From positions 119,095,413 to 119,159,412 of the forward strand of contig CM077593.1 in NCBI GenBank assembly GCA_039654915.1: a stretch of DNA of 64,000 nt. The letters run 5' to 3'. Each line of letters starts with the position of its first letter. Within the stretch, counting starts at the first letter, position 1. The position numbers were made by a program, and so were the translations under genes. The DNA is from Aquilaria yunnanensis (lineage: Eukaryota > Streptophyta > Magnoliopsida > Malvales > Thymelaeaceae). The notes beneath the pieces are model-generated. The model was not told the origin of the DNA, did not search any database, and worked only from the letters and a program-made list of their open reading frames with translations. This document shows, one piece after another, positions 23,792 to 35,849 of the stretch.

Positions 23792-24744
23792 CACTACTAA
23801 AAAAAAGCATATTTCCAACGGTCATTTCCAACGGCTTGCTGTTGGAAATTCTAATATTTCCAACGCGAAGCAGTTGGAAATTCATCCGTTGGAAGTCCAT
23901 ATTCCAACGGCCCAAGTTATAGCCGTTGGTAATTCCAACTGTCAGCCGTTGGAATCTGAACCATTGGAAATTTCCAACGGCTCTTATTTTTTTTTTTATT
24001 TTTTTTTGAATTTCCAACGGCTGAGGCCGTTGGAAGTCTTTCCAACTGCCAAGGCCGTTGGAAAATTATTTTCGAAAAACAAAAAAAATAAATGATTAAT
24101 TATTATATATTTATTACTTTAAATTTAACAAATAAATATTTTACATTAATTACAAAAATTAAAATTATTATTACTAAAATTATATTTACATTATTAAAAA
24201 AAAATACAAAATCACAAAAATACAAAATCTAACCGAACTAACCCAAATCAACCAAATTAAAAATACAAACAGATTTAAACAAAATAAAAAAACATTGCTG
24301 AATCAATAAACTAGCTCGCTTTCTATCTGCTAAAAACAACTTGGGGCCCTAAAAAACCATGAAGAATGTCCATTCAAAGACCTAGCCAAATTTAATATCT
24401 ACATCAGACCTGCACAAAAAACAAAAAAGAAACCAAATTGCAGGGAAAATGAAAAAGAGATTATCACAAAAGAATTGGGTTAGAGGAACTACCCACAAAT
24501 CAACATAAAAATGAAGGCATAACATTACCGAATAGCTTAAAGCAAAATCTTTTATGTTCTTTCTCCACACATGAGATCAGGATCAAACCATCGAACCATA
24601 AAAAATAAAAAACTCAGAACAAATCTGAACTAAAAATCAATTACCCAAACAGATCTAACCAAAATCAAAAATAAAAAATTATAACAAAATTGAACACAAA
24701 TCAAAAAATCGAAACAGGTCTATGTATACAAAATCAAAAACAGA

Positions 24745-25140
24745 TCTGAACCCATCTCGGTCTCAGCCACCGAGGACGGCGTCGAGGCCGTGCCGGCGAG
24801 GAGGACATGGAAGAGATCGAGACGGTGGAAGAGCGCCAGAGACGGAGACAGCGAAGCGGATGAAGACGGCGACGGCGAGGCGGAAGGGCTGGCGACGCCG
24901 ATGAGCACGTTGCGGAGAAGAGAGACGACGGCGACGACGAGGCAGTTAACCGGGTGGAGACTGTGAAACGCGAGAGGAGGGGGAAAGGCTGAGACCGAGG
25001 GAGAAGGAGAGATGGAGACGAGGAAGGCGAGGGGAGGCAGAGACGGAGAGGGCGAGTGGAGGGAGAGACAGAGACGAGGAGGCAGAAGGAGAAAAGGTTT
25101 AAAGATGTGGGAGGTAACTGGTAGTATTTATAATTAGGGT
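24745..25140 (-). promoter_or_regulatory. Promoter-like segment with GC-rich leader in the inner CACTA
   Basis: On the minus strand, AACCCTAA words and TTATAAATAC (about 25125-25133) precede about 350 bases of CT/CG-rich sequence. A 62-codon frame at 24908-24720 (Ser/Pro-rich, start MLIGVASPSASPSPSSSASL) begins with ATC/GTG-like context rather than a clear ATG, so no protein is claimed. Confidence 0.4.
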
Positions 25141-25655
25141 TAGTTAGGGTTGGGTTTGGGCTTTTTTTGCCTAATAAATAATTTTTTTTGGGCTGAAAAA
25201 AATTATATAAATATAAATATCATAATATAAATTTATGTTTATTGATTAAAATTTTATTTTATCTTAATTTTGAGTTAAGATTTTTGAATGTTATGTTCTT
25301 ATCATTAAAATAATTAATTATGATCAAAACATAAAACTGTGAAACATAATATTGTACATTATCTGAAATAATAAATATTTTTTTGGTGATTAAAGAATAA
25401 CTGACTAAAATATTTTATCTCTTATCAATTTAAATTATAATTTTTAATATAGTTGAAAAGTTTATTTTAAAAGATTAACTTTTAATTTTAGAAATTATTG
25501 ACCAAATCAATTCATTAAATCATAGAGCTTTTTCTTTTTACCTTTACTACGTTAATGATAACTAATGTTTTACTTTAGAAAATAACACATCATAAAAAAA
25601 TTTAAAATTTTGTTGAATTTATGTTAATCAATGAATGGTTTAACCATTAATATAA

Positions 25656-25695
<40 letters not shown>

Positions 25696-25837
25696 TGTAT
25701 GGCATATACATCATATATCATATACTATGTATAAATATAATAATAATAATAATGTGTAAGATATATATACGTATTAATATATATGTATTATGGTAAATAT
25801 ATATAAAAATCAATATCAATGCAATATAAATATGCAT

Positions 25838-26320
25838 ACATATAAATGTGTGTGTATTTTCCAACAGCGTAGGCAGTTGGAAAAATAAATAAAATTTTCC
25901 AACTGCCCAGGCAGTTGAAAAAGTAAAATATATAAATGTGTGTGTATTTTCCAACGGCCTAGGCAGTTGGAAAAATAAAAAAATTTTCCAACGGCCTAGG
26001 CAGTTGGAAAAATAAAAAAAATTTCCAACTGCCTAAGCAGTTGGAAAAGTTAAATATATAAATGTTTGTTTTTTCCAACGGCCTAGGCAGTTGGAAAAAT
26101 AAAAAAAATTTCCAACTACCTAGGCAGTTGGAAAAGTAAATTATATAAATGTGTGTGTATTTTCCAACGGCCTCGGCAGTTGGAAAAATAAAAAAAATTT
26201 CCAACGGCCTAGGCAGTTGGAAAAGTGAAATATATAAATGTGTGTGTATTTTCCAACGGCTTAGGCAGTTGGAAAAATAAAAAAATTCTAGTAGTTGGAA
26301 AAGTGAAAATAGTTTTGGAA
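25838..26320. repeat. Array of hairpin repeats in the inner CACTA end
   Basis: About five tandem units start ATATAAATGTGTGTGTATTT-like at 25838, 25931, 26055, 26144 and 26232 (spacings of about 88-124). Each unit holds inverted pairs of the form TTTCCAACGGCCTAGGCAGTTGGAAA, so single strands can fold into a series of hairpins. These are expanded subterminal CACTA motifs. Confidence 0.8.
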
Positions 26321-26515
26321 AACAATAAATGTTGGTTACACACTTAACTTACATATTTTCCAACGGTTTAGGCCGTTGGAAAGGTTCCCGTTGGAAATTT
26401 TTCAATACTTGGCAGTTGGAGAATTTTTTTTCCCGAGGATCATTTTTTTTAACAGTTTCCAACGGCCAAGCCGTTGGAAAATTGCCCGTTGGAAAAAAGG
26501 ATTTTTTTAGTAGTG

Positions 26516-27135
26516 ACCTTGCTTGCAATTTTAAGTTCAAGCAACCCTTTCACCATCTGCTTGTAGTGTAGTGTTCTGAGACTTTTGTGATTTAAGTGAC
26601 CAAATCTTTAGTGCCAAATATCTGTAATGTTTTCCGAAGCTGCTGAAAACACTTTTGAGGACTGTAATGCAACAGTAGTCGTCAACACAAACATTCGATT
26701 TGTTGACATTAAAGTATGCATTATAAGCCCTCTCTTAGGATGGTAAATTCTACATGCTCCATCTTGAATCAAAATAACCAACCCCTTTTCTTGTAATTGT
26801 CCCAACTTAACAAATTATTTTTTAACTTAGAGATATAATATACATCAGAAATTACCTGAGTTATTCCTTCAATTTTGAGCTTGAGTTGTTTCCCAACTTT
26901 ACTGAGTGCCTGAATTGTTCATCAAGGTCAGTAAACCATTGCTTGTTTCCTGACATGTGGTTTGAACAACCAGAGTCAAGAAACCAGGTTCCTCTCTTGT
27001 CTTCCACGTTGAAATCAGCATATGCCATTAATAGCAGCTCATCTTCTTCATCCAGTTCGGCATAATTGGCTTCATTTTCTAAGTTAGGACATTCGTATTA
27101 AAAATGTCCCAACTTATGGCACCTGTAGCATTTAA
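26516..27135 (-). pseudogene. Copia protease, zinc knuckle and pre-integrase remnants
   Basis: Reading leftwards on the minus strand: a CCHC zinc knuckle at about 27090-27131 (CYRCHKLGHF, then a stop codon, then YEC); the protease motif TWFLDSGCSNHMSGNKQWF at about 26920-26985 with the catalytic D-S-G; and the pre-integrase segment SLRTLHYKQMVKGLLELK ending at the CACTA insertion point. In-frame stops show decay. Confidence 0.85.
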
Positions 27136-27247
27136 CAAAAGCTTTGTTAAAGCCTTGTCTACCTCTCCCTCTTCCACATCCTCAACCTGTACCTCAGCCA
27201 CCTCTGCCTCTTCGTCCTAATCTTTCTTTGTGTGTCATCTTCAGGGC

Positions 27248-27880
27248 TTACTCATCTTTGTTGTAACCTTTCATCCTCTGCTCATGCACCAAAAAACTAT
27301 TGTGAAGTTCATCTATTGTCAGTTGGTCAAGGTCATTTGACTCTTCAATGGAACAGACTACATAGTCAAAGCTACTCGTCATGAACCTCAAAATCTTCTC
27401 CACTATAACAAGTTGCTCCATTTTTTCTCCATGAGCCTTCATCTTATTTGTAATTATGAATGTTTGGGCAAAATAATCATCCATTTTTTTCATCTTCTCT
27501 CATTTGGAGCACTTCGAACTCCTTTCTCAATGCTTGCAGCTGTGCCCTTTTGACTCTTGTCGATCCTTGATACTTCTACTTCATGGAGTCCTAGATGCCT
27601 TTGGCTGTGCCATTATCAAGTAACATTTCCATGATGGTCCGGTTAATGGCTTGGAACAGAAAATTTTAAGCTTGGGGTCCTTCAGCTTCTGTTCTTCCAT
27701 CATTCTACGTTTAGCTTCTATTGTTGCAGCGTCTTCTTCAGATACTATGATTCCTTGTTCCACCAGGTCTTAATAATTTTTGGAATGAAGAAGATTTTCC
27801 ATCAGCATTGACCAATGGTCATAGTGACCATCAAACTTAGGAATGGCTAGTTGAACGAAGTACCCATCTACAGCCATATT
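27248..27880 (-). pseudogene. Copia gag remnant (UBN2-like)
   Basis: Open frames at 27763-27581 (EEQKLKDPKLKIFCSK) and 27493-27248 (GEKMEQLVIVEKILRFMTSS, then a region ending ELHNSFLVHEQRM) match the N-terminal gag part of plant Ty1/copia elements. They are in separate frames, so gag is broken. Confidence 0.82.
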
Positions 27881-27919
27881 TTCTTCTCACTCTTTTCTCA
27901 CAATCAAGCCCTGTTGAAT

Positions 27920-27932
27920 GGCTCTGATACCA
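27920..27932 (-). other. Primer binding site of the Copia element
   Basis: On the minus strand TGGTATCAGAGCC follows the 5' LTR after three bases. It is complementary to the 3' end of plant initiator tRNA-Met, the usual primer of Ty1/copia elements. Confidence 0.92.
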
Positions 27933-27935
27933 GAT

Positions 27936-28193
27936 TGTTGAAACTCAAACTCTAAGTAAGCAATCTGTTATTAGCTGAAAGAAACAGACTTGGCTTATAA
28001 AGCCATTACATGAGCAGGAATTCAAAATGTAGCCCATATCTCAACAATCCTGAGATCATGGTAGGTTCAGATAAGAAAAAAAATAAAAAACCAACTAAAA
28101 ATAGATGTGCTCCTAAAAAGTAGAAGATAACAAACAGAAAGGAGAGTCCTAACTAATTAAAGCTTGTTGGCCAAATAGGTAACGGTCCCAACA
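27936..28193 (-). repeat. 5' LTR of the Copia element
   Basis: 258 bp, TGTTGAAACTC to CCCAACA on the plus strand, adjoining the primer binding site. About 95% identical by eye to the other LTR. Confidence 0.9.
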
Positions 28194-29400
28194 GTTTGCC
28201 CATTCACCTCTGCGATGGAACCCTCCTCTATTTTGGTTGCTCTGCTCATCGCCATTTGCCATCGTCTCTCTGTGGCCTCACTGTCATCTTCTCTCCGTCG
28301 ACGTCGTCTCTCTATTGCCTCGATGTCGTCCTCTCGCCGTTATCCTCAACGTTCGCCTTGGCTCCACGCTCCTCGCCCTGCCATATTTGCAAATATGGTT
28401 TATGAATTTTTGTAATATATGCTTTTTATCTGGTACTAAATTGTGGTTTTATTGTATTATTTACATTTTATGTGATTTTTTTTCATATATATTTTGAGTT
28501 GTTGTGTTTTTTTTTGTTTTTCTATTTTTTTTCTGTGATTTTTTGTAGTTTAAGTGATTTTTATGAGTTTGTTATTTCTATGATTTTGTGATTTTTTAAT
28601 TTTGTGGTTCTTACGATTTTGAATTTTTTAAATATAAATATAATTTTAGTAAATATATATTTTTTAATAGTATAAAATATAATTTTTTTTTAGATAAAAT
28701 GCATTTTCTATAAATTTAAAATATAATTTAGTAATATGTAAAACATATTATCAATATTTTTATTATTTTTTATAAAGAGTTTCCAACGGCTTTGAATTTT
28801 TAATTTTCAATTTTTGTGATTTTGTATTGAAATAATTTTTTTTTATTGATTTATCTTATTTTGGATTGATTTTTTAATTTTTAGAAATATAATTTTTTTT
28901 TGTAAATGTAAAATATAAAATATATTTTTTTATAATTTATCATTTTAGTAAAGTATAAAATAAAAAATTATTTTTTTAAAAAATGGCAGTTTCTAATGAC
29001 TTAACATTGGAAATTGTATAATTTTTTTGAAATATTACAATTTTACCAATGATTTTGATCGATGGTAGATTGCTAATGGCCTAACCCATTGATAAATACC
29101 AATACGCTGAACCATTTGGTATTTTATCAACAGTCTAAACCATTGATAATTACTAACAGTTTTATATTGGAAAAAAACTTTGGCCATTGAAAAATGGATC
29201 TGTTCTACGACTGTTGATAACTACCAATAGTCAAATTTTCAATGTGTTCGTATAGAAAATTACCAATTGTTCAAATTTTGACCATTGGTAATTTGGTTTC
29301 CAATGATTGATTTACCAATAAACTACTTCCAACAGCTATGTGTTGGTAATTTTAATTTTTCTAACGCATGACCGTTGAAAAATGTCTATTTTTAGTAGTG

Positions 29401-30994
29401 ATTCTTACTCTTATTCTAATTTGTCATTATCATATAATCATCATCACGGTGAAGTTCTAAGAAATTCTGTTAAAAAGAATTGTTTATAGCGTAAAGAAAT
29501 AAATATGTAACTCAATTATATCATGAGATGCACTTTATAGAAGAATAACGTGATGATAATTTACCATCCCTTTTCGAGGTGATGGATGAACATAACCAAT
29601 TCACATACACCCATTAAATTATTTGGGGCATCATATGTGTTTATTAAGGGAAATTAATGATAGATTGTTACCCAACTCTAGTACTGTGTCACGAGCTGCA
29701 AGAGGATACCTTTTCTACTTGATATATTTTTGGTTATCTAAGTATTTATATTCTAATTGCTCATTCGCTGAGACTTGACACTATCCTCTTGGTATATATA
29801 CACCAACTAAAATTATTAATATTGATTACAAAAAAAAATGTTAATATTGCTAATGTTTCCTGTCTGTTATCTATAGATTGAATAAGAGAGGGAATCATGA
29901 AAACATTTGGGCTAAAATCCAGGAGTTTACGTTGATTGGAGTCTATTTTTATACTAACACCTCTATACATATCCAATAGGTTCTACACATATGATGTTAC
30001 AAAAAAGAACCCACCCTGATGCTGCCAAAATCTCTCAAATTTTTCAAATTAAAAAAGAACAATAGGCTGCTGAATTGGTATAGTGAAGTTACATGTATTC
30101 TAAGTTAGTGATTTGTGCATTGAGGGGTTTGATTCTGATGGTATTCTAAGGGTGGGTTGAATTTTGGTGATAGGTTCATTATCACGGTAAAATTCAATAC
30201 TTGTGGTTAAGTTCAACTTTTTGGTAATTTAAAAGACTTGGTTCTTCAAGTTTAAGGGTAGGATTAAGAAATTTTTTGGACCAAAAAAATAAATGGATAT
30301 GGGTTTTATTTTAAAAACACCTAATAAATGTGTGCATGACATAAATTTATAGTCTACATTATGATACACAAATATAAATATTATTTTTAATTTCTAGTTT
30401 TGCAGTTCAAAATTTTCATATTATTTTTATTTTAGGGAAATTATTAATTTTAAGACTCTATAACTTTTCATATACATTAACATTATAGAACTTAATTTTC
30501 ATAGTTTCAGAAGCAATGTTTGTTGATATTTCTTTTTAGAGATCAATTTAAACAATAGTCATCCTTTATGTTTATTGTGTAACATTGCATCTTTGGAAAA
30601 AAAAAAGTCAAACTTGAAAAAATAATGACACACGATCGATGTATCCCTCACTGTTCACTCTAGCAACATAAAATCACACACCTAGATTGAATAAAATAGA
30701 TTTGTTGTTCTCGTGCTTTAGTTCAGCTGGTGCAAGGGTATCAATTTCTCTAATCCTATAAATGTCATTTGGTCTAATTCAGTTACCTTTCAGGTCTCAA
30801 ACAAGCTAACATTCCCTTCTTATTATACAATAACAATACTTCCTTCAAACTTTATACTTATATATTTGATTCTGTGTATAAAAAAAAAACAAATCTATCA
30901 TTATCACCATTTATGACCTAATTACTAGCTACACTACTTAACGTTACCTACTATTTAATGAGTAAGATAAATATAGGCTAATTAGCACTAGAGG
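29401..30994. other. AT-rich intergenic region, no gene seen
   Basis: No coding exon or transposon end was supported. A possible tRNA-like promoter pair (TTGGTATAGTG near 30075 and GGGTTTGATTC near 30124) hints at a SINE, but it has no clear tail or duplication. Confidence 0.4.
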
Positions 30995-33909
30995 TATTGA
31001 TACCCGAATGGACTTTGGGCTATTAAAAGGAAGCACATCCCATTAGAGATGAATTAAGGGAGCCCCACTAGATCCAAGCGAAGACTAGGCCTGAGGCCAA
31101 TGGGCAAACAACTCATGTAAAACAAGGTCTCATAAAATAAAGGTTAATGGGTTAACCGTTAATTGGAGAAGCACGTTATGGAAGATCCCTACAATCACGT
31201 AGCCAATCACACCAAGGGAGGAAATCCCCCCTCCCCCATGATTGTTGCAAGACAAGGTGTCACGACCTTAATCTGATTAGACGCAAGGGTGGGTTATTTT
31301 CTGAGGATGCCTGAAAAGAGTTCAAAGACTAAGGATAGAATTGACAGAAATTATGAAAAAATTTGGACTGATTATGAAGATTGTGATTTAATTTGTGTAG
31401 CCGAGATTAGGTTAAGTCACAAAGAGTATTGACTTAATTGATTGTTTGGAGTAAAATGAATACTTAATTGCAAAGTCTATTGGAAGCCTTTGAAATGTTA
31501 TGGACTATTTTAATAAAAGTCAGAAAGATTGGGACTACAAGGAGTTGAATGACATAATTGCCTGAAAATTAGGAATTGGATGTTATACTTGACAAGAAGC
31601 TTATGACTCAATTGAATTATTTGGAAAAGCTTGGTTAAAGAAGTTCAAGGTGGAATTTGATTAGACTAAAGAAGTGTGGGCTGAATTTTTAACAAATGAA
31701 AATTTGAAGAATCTAACTGAGGGATTGAACCACACTCAACGATAAAAGAGAAAGACATGTTGGGCACCTATCTAAATGCTTTAGAATTCATCTTCTTTTT
31801 TTTTTTTCTGTCCAACACCTTTTCCAAGCTAGTTTTGACATGCAAACAAAGACAAAAGGGCTAAGTATGAAGAAAATTTGCCAGAATTTGTCTCATTTTC
31901 AAGAAGGATACTTTAGGTCCTTTCGTAAAATGTTGCTTTATTGTCAAGCTAAGGCATGGTGAGATTAAGACAGTGGTTTCTGGTTTCAGGTGATCTCAGA
32001 GATTGGATAAAATGTACAAACCAGCCAAGTTAGGAAAAAAATGGTGTGACTGTTTTGCTTGGTTGAGAGATGAAGCTCAAGTTACACAAATGAGTTGTTT
32101 TCTTCATGGCTAAACCAAGCCAATGTGGGAGCTGTAATCAGAGAAAGAATTACAGGTTAAAGGTGAATTAAAATGTAAGGGCATTTGCTTCTCTGTAGGG
32201 TCCAGCTATGAGTTCCTTGGTTGTTTGCTAGAAATAATGTTTGGTTACTAGAGATTAATATACATGCTAGAATTTTTTGATCTTGTGTGTGTTTATGAAT
32301 AAATTTGAGTAAGATGCTGGGGAAGTACTTTGAAACATGGCCTAATGGTTGTGTTTGTGAATTGTTTAGATGCTAAGTAGAGCATTTGGCTTTTTGCCTA
32401 AACCTGAATGAGGTAAAGATGTTGTAGAGAATATCTTTATCTAAGATGCTAAGTAGGTCATCTCGTCTAAGACGGAGATTGGAATACTGTTTATGATCTG
32501 GTTTGTGAACTTTATTGATAAGTTGAGGAAATTGGAGTTTCCTTGGTAAAGGGGAAAATTTGGAAATAGATTATTAGCAAGTGGCCAATTGATGGATTTA
32601 GTTAAGATTGGCAAATGGTCAATCTATTGAATTATTAGATGTAAAGTAGGACATCATGCCCATTTAATTGACAAACTGATGCTTAAGTGGCATTTTTCTT
32701 TTGCAGCTATACTAGTTAGCTTTGGATAGAGTAAGTAACTGAGACCTAGAGATAGACCGGTGCCTCTAGTGAGTGCTTGGCCAGCACTGGATATCCCCAG
32801 GTCTGAAATTTGAGCTTATTGATGTAATGCTTTAAAGGTGAAGGCTTGCTTGAGTTACTTGCTGAGGCCTTGGTGTTGTATTGATTGATTTGTTTTGATT
32901 TTTATTTTTACATTAAGCATGCATCATTCATCATTCTATTGTACTTATGTTTATGGTTATTTATGCATGCCTACTATTGTATTTAGCTTGTTATGATTGA
33001 ATTTTTAATCATTATATTGTATTGTCTGGTAATGAACTGTTTTTAATTTATAGGAATTAGTTCTGGGAACTACTAAGAAGTATTGTCCCTTATTGAGTTT
33101 CTTGAAAACTTATTCCCCCCTTATACCTTATAGGTTATTGATAGAATTAGAGCTGTTTGATTAAGTTATTATGTAGCTCATTGCATTAACCTGTAGGTTA
33201 GTTTCAATTGCTTGAGTAGTAAATTGACTACTTTCAAGATGGAATTGGTTTGAGCTGAAACTAATATGTTGTTTGAGATTGTTAGTTGTAGCTGCTGTGG
33301 TAGGTCAAGTGGACCTAGGTGGATTTGTGGCTTTTTGGTTTCTGTTATGTGAAGATTAAAGTCTTGGATGAAGGAAAACTGCCAAAACTATGAGATCAGA
33401 AGTTTTATAGTGTATTTGTATTATAGGCAACATCTAAACCTTGTGGTTTTGTATAATTTGTAAAGCTAGTAGTTCAGTTTGACTTCTTGTATAAACCTTG
33501 ATCTTGGTTTATAAAATTTTTCTAGTTCATTCTTACAAGTCAAGCTTGAGCTTTGGAACTATTTTTCTTTTAGTCATATTCTAAAATCCCTTTCGAATTA
33601 TGTTTCTTAATTTGGTATAGTTAGTTTAATTAGTATTTTGGTTAAACTACTAGACCCTAAAGGCATTGGGGTTATTATATAAGGCCTATATAAAATAGCT
33701 TTCCAAGAAGGATCAGGTGTGCAGATACTCTTCCCTTACCTTCTAATCCCTTTTTGTCTCTCACGGCCTTTTCTTGATTTAAGCATTGGGGGGTCTTCCC
33801 TGAGAACACACTCTCGGGGGCCTTTAACCATGTCTTTGGTTGTAGGCAACCAAGCACCAAGTTTATTTTTAAAGGTCCCAAGCATCCCACTCAAATCATT
33901 AGGATATCA
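30995..33909 (+). repeat. Left LTR of the gypsy element, split by a solo LTR
   Basis: Parts at 30995-31257 and 33680-33909 together match the right LTR along its length. The end is placed at TATCA near 33909 by comparison and is uncertain by a few bases. Confidence 0.75.
31258..33679 (+). mobile_element. Solo LTR of a second Ty3/gypsy family (Del/Tekay-like)
   Basis: A 2422-bp block begins TGTCACGACC and ends GGGGTTATTATA, terminal words close to those of plant Del/Tekay chromovirus LTRs (final CA changed to TA). It is flanked by CAAGG (31253-31257) and TAAGG (33680-33684), 4 of 5 bases matching. It splits the LTR of the older gypsy element. No internal region is present, as expected after LTR-LTR recombination. 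Family assignment is inferred from the ends and length. Confidence 0.65.
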
Positions 33910-34499
33910 GTTTTGGGCTATTTATAAGAACACCAGAGAATGATAGAGACTAGGAGACCACGCTTTCTTAACGAGATCAGCTGAGAGGAATATGAAGCGA
34001 AAATTTCTATAGAAAAACCTCAATGAACCACTAAGGGACCCAGATGTCCAAGCGAAAAACCTGCTTTCTCAGTAACACAAACTGGCCTAAAGGAAAGCTT
34101 CTGGCACCCTATTGGATGACTAATTCAACACTCTAAAACACTCCCCATTGGAGGAAATGCATGACCAATTGTAATAAGAAAATCATAAAGCTTTCCTTAT
34201 GACACAAGATGAGGAGGTATGGAGTCTCTGAGGGAAAATGAAAAGGCAGCTTCACCCACCTAAAGATATGGTAGACTTGCCAAAAGAATTGTAGAAGGGG
34301 AAAGCTCTTGATTCCATGAAAAGCCAGAAGTTAACAACATCAGCACAGTCCTCAAAAGGCCAAACAAGATTGAGGAATGACTAAGAGAGAAGCACTTGGT
34401 TAAAGGACACTGTGTGTAGAAGAAACTGCTCTTAGACATCAATTACTTGTGGCTCTAGTCATTCACGAATGAAATCTGCCTCACTTTAACCTTTTACAG

Positions 34500-34830
34500 G
34501 TTCTGAATTCCAAAATTTGACTCATATGATGGGCTGACAGACCTTGTTAATCACATTTAGAGGTAACAATTACAATGAATTTAGAATGGGCTACTGATGC
34601 TATTATATGTAGTGCTTTTAACTCCATACTCTATAGGTCGACCTCTACTTGGTACGAGACTTTGAAGAGAAAAAGATTCACTTTGTTTAACAAGCTATTC
34701 TAAGAGCTTCTACGATAGTTCATGGAAAGTTGGCCCTCAAAAAATTTTTGAACTAACTCCTAGATGTCAACACATGACAGAAATATGCCCCTGTGGGACT
34801 ACATATGATGATTCAACTCAGAGGCACTAA
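34500..34830 (+). pseudogene. Gypsy gag remnant
   Basis: Broken-frame peptides resemble the plant retrotransposon gag core: FDSYDGLTDLVNHI near 34516-34557 and TWYETLKRKKIHF near 34650-34690, followed by a Phe/Leu-rich helix. Several stops and frame changes separate them. Confidence 0.55.
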
Positions 34831-35393
34831 AGATTGCTGATCTCTACCTAGATGTAAAGCTGTTGGCACTAGCCAAAGGCATCCTTCCAAAATCACGTTT
34901 TCTAGAACATTGAAGAATTATATAACTAAGATTATCGGTATATCCAAGTGAAGGATGCCAACTGCCATGGTGAGGAAAAGGAAAAAGGCAAGTTGGTAGG
35001 CATTACCAAGAAGAAAATGACACTGAGCCTTATGTATACACCCTTTTGGGCCACCTAGGCAAACATTCTCTGTGCATTCCAGCAAGGAATATGGTGACCA
35101 AATGACCCCCCATCCACGAGCTCACGGTTCCTGAGAGACAAAATGAAGTACTGCAGGTATAACAAAGATTATGGGCATAACAATAAAGCTTGTAGGGATC
35201 TCAAGATATTCCAAGAGAAGTTGATCGTGGAAGGCAAAGCAAGAAAGTTCATTCGTGAATTGTCCACTGGTAGACAAAGAGCCTAAGAATCCCAACAAGA
35301 AAACCAAAAAAAAGAATGAAGGAAAGAAGACCGTAAAAGGTGATCCTTGGGAGCATGGAACCAGGATTATAATAGACCAATAGGGTCACCAAA

Positions 35394-35849
35394 ATGATAA
35401 TAGTAATTGAAGGCTTTGATGGGCATAAGATGAAGGAGTGCAAAACTGCACACTATGAGACACTAAACCCTAGACAAACCATTAAAAGAAATGATGGATC
35501 TTGGATATTGGTGCCACACATGGACCTACTACTTATCACAACTCAGATAGCTAATTATGATGTGGAAAAGGTCTACATAAATGAGGGAGCTAAAGCCAAC
35601 ATAATCTTTAGGCATGCCTTGGAACACCTTCACTTAAGGAGATTATCATTTGCATCAATGATAAAGCCCACTTATGGGGTCGCAAAGGAGGAGGTCGCAA
35701 TGTCAAGGACAATCCAATTGCCATTGATACTTACTGGGGTTACCCTAAATAGTGGGAAAACAATGCACTATTCCTATATGGCAAAATTCTTGGTACCTAT
35801 TGTCCCTTCGGCGTATAATGTCATTATTGGAAGACCATGTCAGGTGTAA
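35394..35849 (+). pseudogene. Gypsy aspartic protease remnant
   Basis: An open stretch of about 150 codons contains ANYDVEKVYINEGAKANIIF, which aligns with the retropepsin pattern where the catalytic motif is usually VDGGS or VDTGS; here the Asp is replaced by Asn (INEGA). It ends in FLVPIVPSAYNVIIGRPC, the flap-to-end signature (YNxIIGRP) common in plant Ty3/gypsy pol. Loss of the catalytic Asp shows it is dead. Confidence 0.8.

Larger units (their letters stand above)
23792..26515 (-). mobile_element. Inner CACTA transposon, non-autonomous, inserted in the Copia pol gene
   Basis: It begins CACTACTAAAAAAAAG at 23792 and ends TTTTTTTAGTAGTG at 26515, with the 3-bp duplication ACC at 23789-23791 and 26516-26518. 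Length is 2724 bp. Subterminal arrays of TTTCCAACGG and CCGTTGGAAA occupy 23810-24065 and 25855-26500. No transposase is present. Between them lie a GC-rich block (24750-25100) and, on the minus strand, a TATA-like TTATAAATAC near 25125-25133 preceded by AACCCTAA words, resembling the promoter segment of the outer CACTA. The orientation is given by that promoter. Confidence 0.9.
20243..28193 (-). mobile_element. Ty1/copia LTR retrotransposon with nested inserts
   Basis: The LTRs (257 and 258 bp) start TGTTGAAACTC and end CAACA. The 5-bp duplication GTTTG lies at 20238-20242 and 28194-28198. The tRNA-Met type primer site adjoins the right LTR and a purine tract adjoins the left LTR, so the element reads on the minus strand. 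Domain order from right to left is gag, zinc knuckle, protease, integrase, reverse transcriptase, RNase H: the copia order. The pol region is broken by stops, an inner CACTA (23792-26515) and a MULE (21539-22219). Without these the element is about 4.5 kb. The two LTRs differ at about 13 positions (about 95% identical), an old but recognisable insertion. Confidence 0.93.
18972..29400 (+). mobile_element. Outer CACTA (En/Spm-like) transposon, non-autonomous, split by a Copia element
   Basis: It begins CACTACTAAAA at 18972 and ends TTTTTAGTAGTG at 29400, perfect inverted CACTA termini. The 3-bp duplication ATT is present at 18969-18971 and 29401-29403. Subterminal regions (about 19010-19340 and 28780-29390) are full of short direct and inverted copies of TTACCAAYG / CRTTGGTAA type motifs, as expected for CACTA transposase binding. 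Without the Copia insert it is about 2.5 kb. It has no transposase ORF. A TATA-like CTATAAATACC near 20037 is followed by a pyrimidine-rich leader that the Copia element interrupts at 20242 and that resumes at 28199. Confidence 0.85.

Noticed and set aside
23800..26500. Regular spaced repeats that could suggest a CRISPR-like array
   Set aside because: The repeats are inverted transposon subterminal motifs within CACTA ends with a TSD, in plant nuclear DNA.
25718..26571. Frames with repeated FFIFPTA or AVGK-type peptides
   Set aside because: Translations of CACTA subterminal hairpin repeats and not proteins.
30060..30250. Possible SINE with A/B-box-like words
   Set aside because: Only weak matches, no tail and no target duplication.
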